Shown here: piece after piece, positions 61,345 to 64,000 of the stretch
Layout: each line of letters starts with the position of its first letter
How positions within the stretch are numbered: position 1 is the first letter of the stretch
Source: Parvularcula sp.
GTDB lineage: Bacteria > Pseudomonadota > Alphaproteobacteria > Caulobacterales > Parvularculaceae
Direction of reading: 5' to 3'
DNA length: 64,000 nt
Assembly (NCBI GenBank): GCA_002704915.1
Contig: PAIP01000064.1
Coordinates: 1 to 64,000 of the forward strand
Notes under the pieces: generated by a model
Seen by the model: only the letters and a program-made list of their open reading frames with translations
What the model was told of the DNA's origin: nothing
The model's database searches: none
Program-made: the position numbers and the translations under genes

Positions 61345-61459
61345 AGTTTCTCTATGACGCGGTTTTGCGCCGGAAATGGGGCGGCAGCTTGGCGAATGCA
61401 TCGCCGCTCGCCACAATCCCGGCCGGGGCGACGGGCCATCAGCCGTTTCGCGGGCCTTG

Positions 61460-62440
61460 CTAAAACAGAAAATCATCCTCGTGGAGATCGGCGGCGGCGA
61501 CGCCTGTGATGGTCACGGAATTTCCGCCGCCGAGGTCGATGACCGCGTCGCCGGCGACATCCGACGCCGCCGCCAGCACATCCGCGAAGTCGTCGAACAC
61601 CCCGTCAAAGGACGTAAGATCGATGACATCATCCGATCCGGCCCCCGCCTCAAAGCCGTTGATCACGTCATCGCCCTCTCCTGCGTTGAAGACGAACAGA
61701 TCATCCCCGGCGTTGCCGGCGAGCGTGTCGTCGCCATCGCCGCCGATCAGCGTGTCGTTCCCTGTGCCGCCGAACAGCAGATCGTCATCATTGCCGCCGT
61801 CCATCAGATCGTCGTCGCCCCCGCCGCGCAGCGTGTCGTTGAGATTGCCGCCGTCCAAGACGTCATTGCCGGCCCCGCCGGTCACCGAGTCTTCCCCGGC
61901 CCCGCCCAGCACGATATCGGCGCCCCCGCCCCCGATCACCGTATCGTTCCCGTTCTGGCCGTCCACACGGTCATTGCCGACGCCGCCGGTCACCAGATCG
62001 TGGCCGATCCCGCCGAGCACCGTGTCGTTTCCGCCGCCGCCGCGCAGGGAATCAAGGCCGCCATCGCCATTCAGCGTGTCGTCGCCGGCGCCGCCGGCCA
62101 GCGAGTCCTCGTCATTGCCGCCCGACATCTGGTCATTGTCGCCCTGGCCGCGCAACGTGTCTTCCAGATTGCCGCCGTCCAGCGTGTCGTCGCCGTCATT
62201 GCCCACAAGGGAGTCATTCCCCGCCCCGCCAATCACTACATCATCGCCCGCGCCGCCGATCACATAGTCATCGCCGTTCTCGCCATCCAGAACGTCCATC
62301 CCGTCGCCGCCGGTGACATAATCGTCGCCCGCGCCGCCAAACGCCGTATCGTTCCCGAAGCCCGCATAAACCGTGTCATGGCCCCCGCCCGCGTCAATCT
62401 GGTCGTCGTCGCCCTCTCCGCGCAGTTCATCCGCGCCGAC
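61460..62440 (-). repeat. Shared RTX C-terminal module, copy 4
   Basis: The 3' part of the edge RTX gene, from 'ADELRGEGDDDQIDAGGGHDTVYAG' to the end. Together with the other copies it makes four modules of nearly 1 kb in the same orientation, a substrate for recombination or gene conversion. Confidence 0.85.
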
Positions 62441-64000
62441 GCCGCCCGACAAACTGTCATTCCCGTTTCCGCCCCGCAGGGTGTCATTGCCTCCGGAGCC
62501 GGCGACTGTGTCGTCGCCGTCGAGCGCATCAACGAGATTGGCGCCGCTCGTCCCGATGATTGTTTCAGCGCCCTGCGACCCCGTCACATTCTCGAAATTG
62601 CTGATGGTTTCCGTATTGCCGCCCATTGCATCGACAAACGCCATGCCGGCGTCGAGATCGATTACAACGGCGCCGTTGAAGGTGACCCGCGAATAATCGA
62701 TCGTGTCGATTCCGACGCCGCCATCGTGATTGTCGAAATTAATAAAGTCATCATCGATAATCACGTCGCGGCCTCCGCCGCCGGCCGTCATATCGGCGCC
62801 GCCGCCTGCATCGAGCGTATCGTCGCCCCCGAATCCTTCCAGCAGGTCGGCTGCGTTCAGACCGATCAGCGCGTCGGCGCTGCTTGTGCCTTCAAGCGTT
62901 GTTGCGCCCGTTCCCCCGATGACGGGTCCTTGATTGTCGACAAAATTATTCGGCGTGTTCTGATAATCAACGGCTTCAATCGTATCCGAGCGGGGATCCC
63001 AGATAGAGGCGAAAATTTCGCCGCCCCCGACCCAGGAAAAAAGGATCCGTCCATCGGCCGTGACATCGGCGTCGGGTTGCGTCGGAGAGCCGGCGCCTAC
63101 CGTAATGGTCGATCCGTTCACGGCCCCGTTTGAATCAAAGGCGCGGGCGATAACACTGTTGGTTCCTGCGTCGTCATCATCCCAGATGACGACAAACCCG
63201 CCATCCGGCAAAGCGACCACATCCGGTTCATTTTCGGCGTTTGCCGTTGCCGTTATATCAAAAATATTTGTGACGGGGTCGCCGTCCTCATCGAAAATTC
63301 GGGCGACGATGTCGCCGCTATTGGCGTCCGTGCTTGTCCAGACGACGACGAAACCGCCATTCGCCAGGCTCGCCACCTGAGGATCGGCGGCGGCGCTGGC
63401 GCTAATGTTGAACCCTGCACGAACGACCGCGCCCGATGAATCGAAAATCTTCACTTCGATTCCGGTGGTCGCGCCGTCGACTTCCTCATAGACGGAAACG
63501 AAATTTCCATTCCTCAGAAATGCAATGTCGCCATCGCCGTCAAAATCCGCGCTATTCTGGGCGGCGTCGAATTCGGCGCCTTCAACGCCTGCTCCTGTCA
63601 CGGAGACGCCGCTGATATTGGTGTCTGCGCCAACATCATCTGTAAACGTTACGATGAAATTGTTGTTGTTCTGGTTGACGGCGATTTGCGGGTTTTCCAG
63701 AAAATCGTCTGCGACATTTTCCGTCGCAATCAAGCCGCCCCCCGCGCCGCCTGACAGAACATCTCCGTTCGCATTAAAGCGTTCCCAGTAAATGTCCGTC
63801 TGGTTTACAGAATCAATATCATCGTCCAGATAGACAAGAATGAAGCCGCCATCATTCGTCGCAGCGACGTCGAAATCGCTTTCATCGTCGAAATTTCTGT
63901 CTTCATTCAGACGATAGGCGTCGCGCACCAGATTGCCTTCGGCGTCATAGATCTTGCCGATGATGTCGACGCCGGCGGCGGTGCTGCCGTCGGGGGGAGC
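61460..64000 (-). CDS. RTX protein with GGFVVVW-type repeats, cut by the window edge
   Basis: At least 847 residues; the frame runs through the right edge, so the true start lies outside. The N-terminal 340 visible residues are several repeats of a beta-propeller-like unit of about 50 residues (LANGGFVVVWTSTDANSGDIVARIFDEDGDPV, LPDGGFVVIWDDDDAGTNSVIARAFDSNG). Then come RTX repeats and the 326-residue shared C-terminal module, ending ...AAADLHEDDFLF. Proteins with these units are common in alphaproteobacteria as large secreted surface proteins. It precedes the lipoprotein-lysozyme-RTX genes on the same strand with a 115-base gap. GTG at 63928 is internal. Confidence 0.88.
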   Translation of the reverse strand, partial: APPDGSTAAGVDIIGKIYDAEGNLVRDAYRLNEDRNFDDESDFDVAATNDGGFILVYLDDDIDSVNQTDIYWERFNANGDVLSGGAGGGLIATENVADDFLENPQIAVNQNNNNFIVTFTDDVGADTNISGVSVTGAGVEGAEFDAAQNSADFDGDGDIAFLRNGNFVSVYEEVDGATTGIEVKIFDSSGAVVRAGFNISASAAADPQVASLANGGFVVVWTSTDANSGDIVARIFDEDGDPVTNIFDITATANAENEPDVVALPDGGFVVIWDDDDAGTNSVIARAFDSNGAVNGSTITVGAGSPTQPDADVTADGRILFSWVGGGEIFASIWDPRSDTIEAVDYQNTPNNFVDNQGPVIGGTGATTLEGTSSADALIGLNAADLLEGFGGDDTLDAGGGADMTAGGGGRDVIIDDDFINFDNHDGGVGIDTIDYSRVTFNGAVVIDLDAGMAFVDAMGGNTETISNFENVTGSQGAETIIGTSGANLVDALDGDDTVAGSGGNDTLRGGNGNDSLSGGVGADELRGEGDDDQIDAGGGHDTVYAGFGNDTAFGGAGDDYVTGGDGMDVLDGENGDDYVIGGAGDDVVIGGAGNDSLVGNDGDDTLDGGNLEDTLRGQGDNDQMSGGNDEDSLAGGAGDDTLNGDGGLDSLRGGGGNDTVLGGIGHDLVTGGVGNDRVDGQNGNDTVIGGGGADIVLGGAGEDSVTGGAGNDVLDGGNLNDTLRGGGDDDLMDGGNDDDLLFGGTGNDTLIGGDGDDTLAGNAGDDLFVFNAGEGDDVINGFEAGAGSDDVIDLTSFDGVFDDFADVLAAASDVAGDAVIDLGGGNSVTITGVAAADLHEDDFLF

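Overview
The window looks like chromosomal DNA of a GC-rich alphaproteobacterium. The evidence is high third-position GC in most genes, a HisKA_2/HWE-type sensory kinase with a LOV domain, an EstB-type serine hydrolase, and an rsaADE-like pairing of a type I secretion system with a Wzm/Wzt polysaccharide locus. That pairing suggests a Caulobacterales, Hyphomonadaceae or Parvularculaceae relative, but this is inference from gene content only. I found no rRNA, tRNA, CRISPR array, prophage or transposase.

Positions 1-20400 are mostly housekeeping genes: sucC followed by an AT-rich orphan gene, a LOV histidine kinase, a GNAT acetyltransferase, an OmpW-type porin, a MurC-like ligase divergent from an LD-carboxypeptidase (murein recycling), an MgtC/DUF4010 membrane protein, asd with a TPR-sulfotransferase directly behind it, rarD, a thioesterase, an epoxide hydrolase, a serine hydrolase with a small lipoprotein, a DsbA-fold isomerase, N-carbamoylputrescine amidase and an AGCS symporter.

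Positions 20400-32400 move into surface-glycan functions: a patatin, two sulfotransferases, a 2OG-Fe(II)-type oxygenase, an OafA-like acyltransferase with an SGNH domain, glycosyltransferases, rfbC and fcl. nrdB sits among them.

Positions 32400-53500 are a dense glycan island. It holds GT2 and GT4 transferases, a tandem duplication of a [sulfotransferase-like + FkbM/coiled-coil] pair, a GH43-like protein, a fused glycosyltransferase-pyruvyltransferase, a Wzm/Wzt-type ABC exporter, further FkbM methyltransferases and gmd. No wzx or wzy is present, so an ABC-transporter-dependent polysaccharide is likely. gmd and fcl point to GDP-L-fucose, rfbC to dTDP-L-rhamnose. Five sulfotransferase-type genes in the window suggest a sulfated product.

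The glycan genes run without a real break into a type I secretion system (PrtD-type ATPase, HlyD-type adaptor). They then reach three RTX proteins, a HlyC-like acyltransferase homologue and a lipoprotein (53500-64000); a fourth RTX protein (33754-35640) lies inside the glycan island. All four RTX proteins end in the same module of about 326 residues but carry different N-terminal domains: a zinc-protease-like domain, a T4/GH24 lysozyme-like domain, a short unknown domain, and a 'GGFVVVW'-repeat domain cut by the window edge. The most interesting idea is that one exporter handles a set of interchangeable RTX effectors or surface-layer proteins, made together with the surface polysaccharide. The lysozyme-RTX gene and the lipoprotein gene before it could be a toxin/immunity-like pair.
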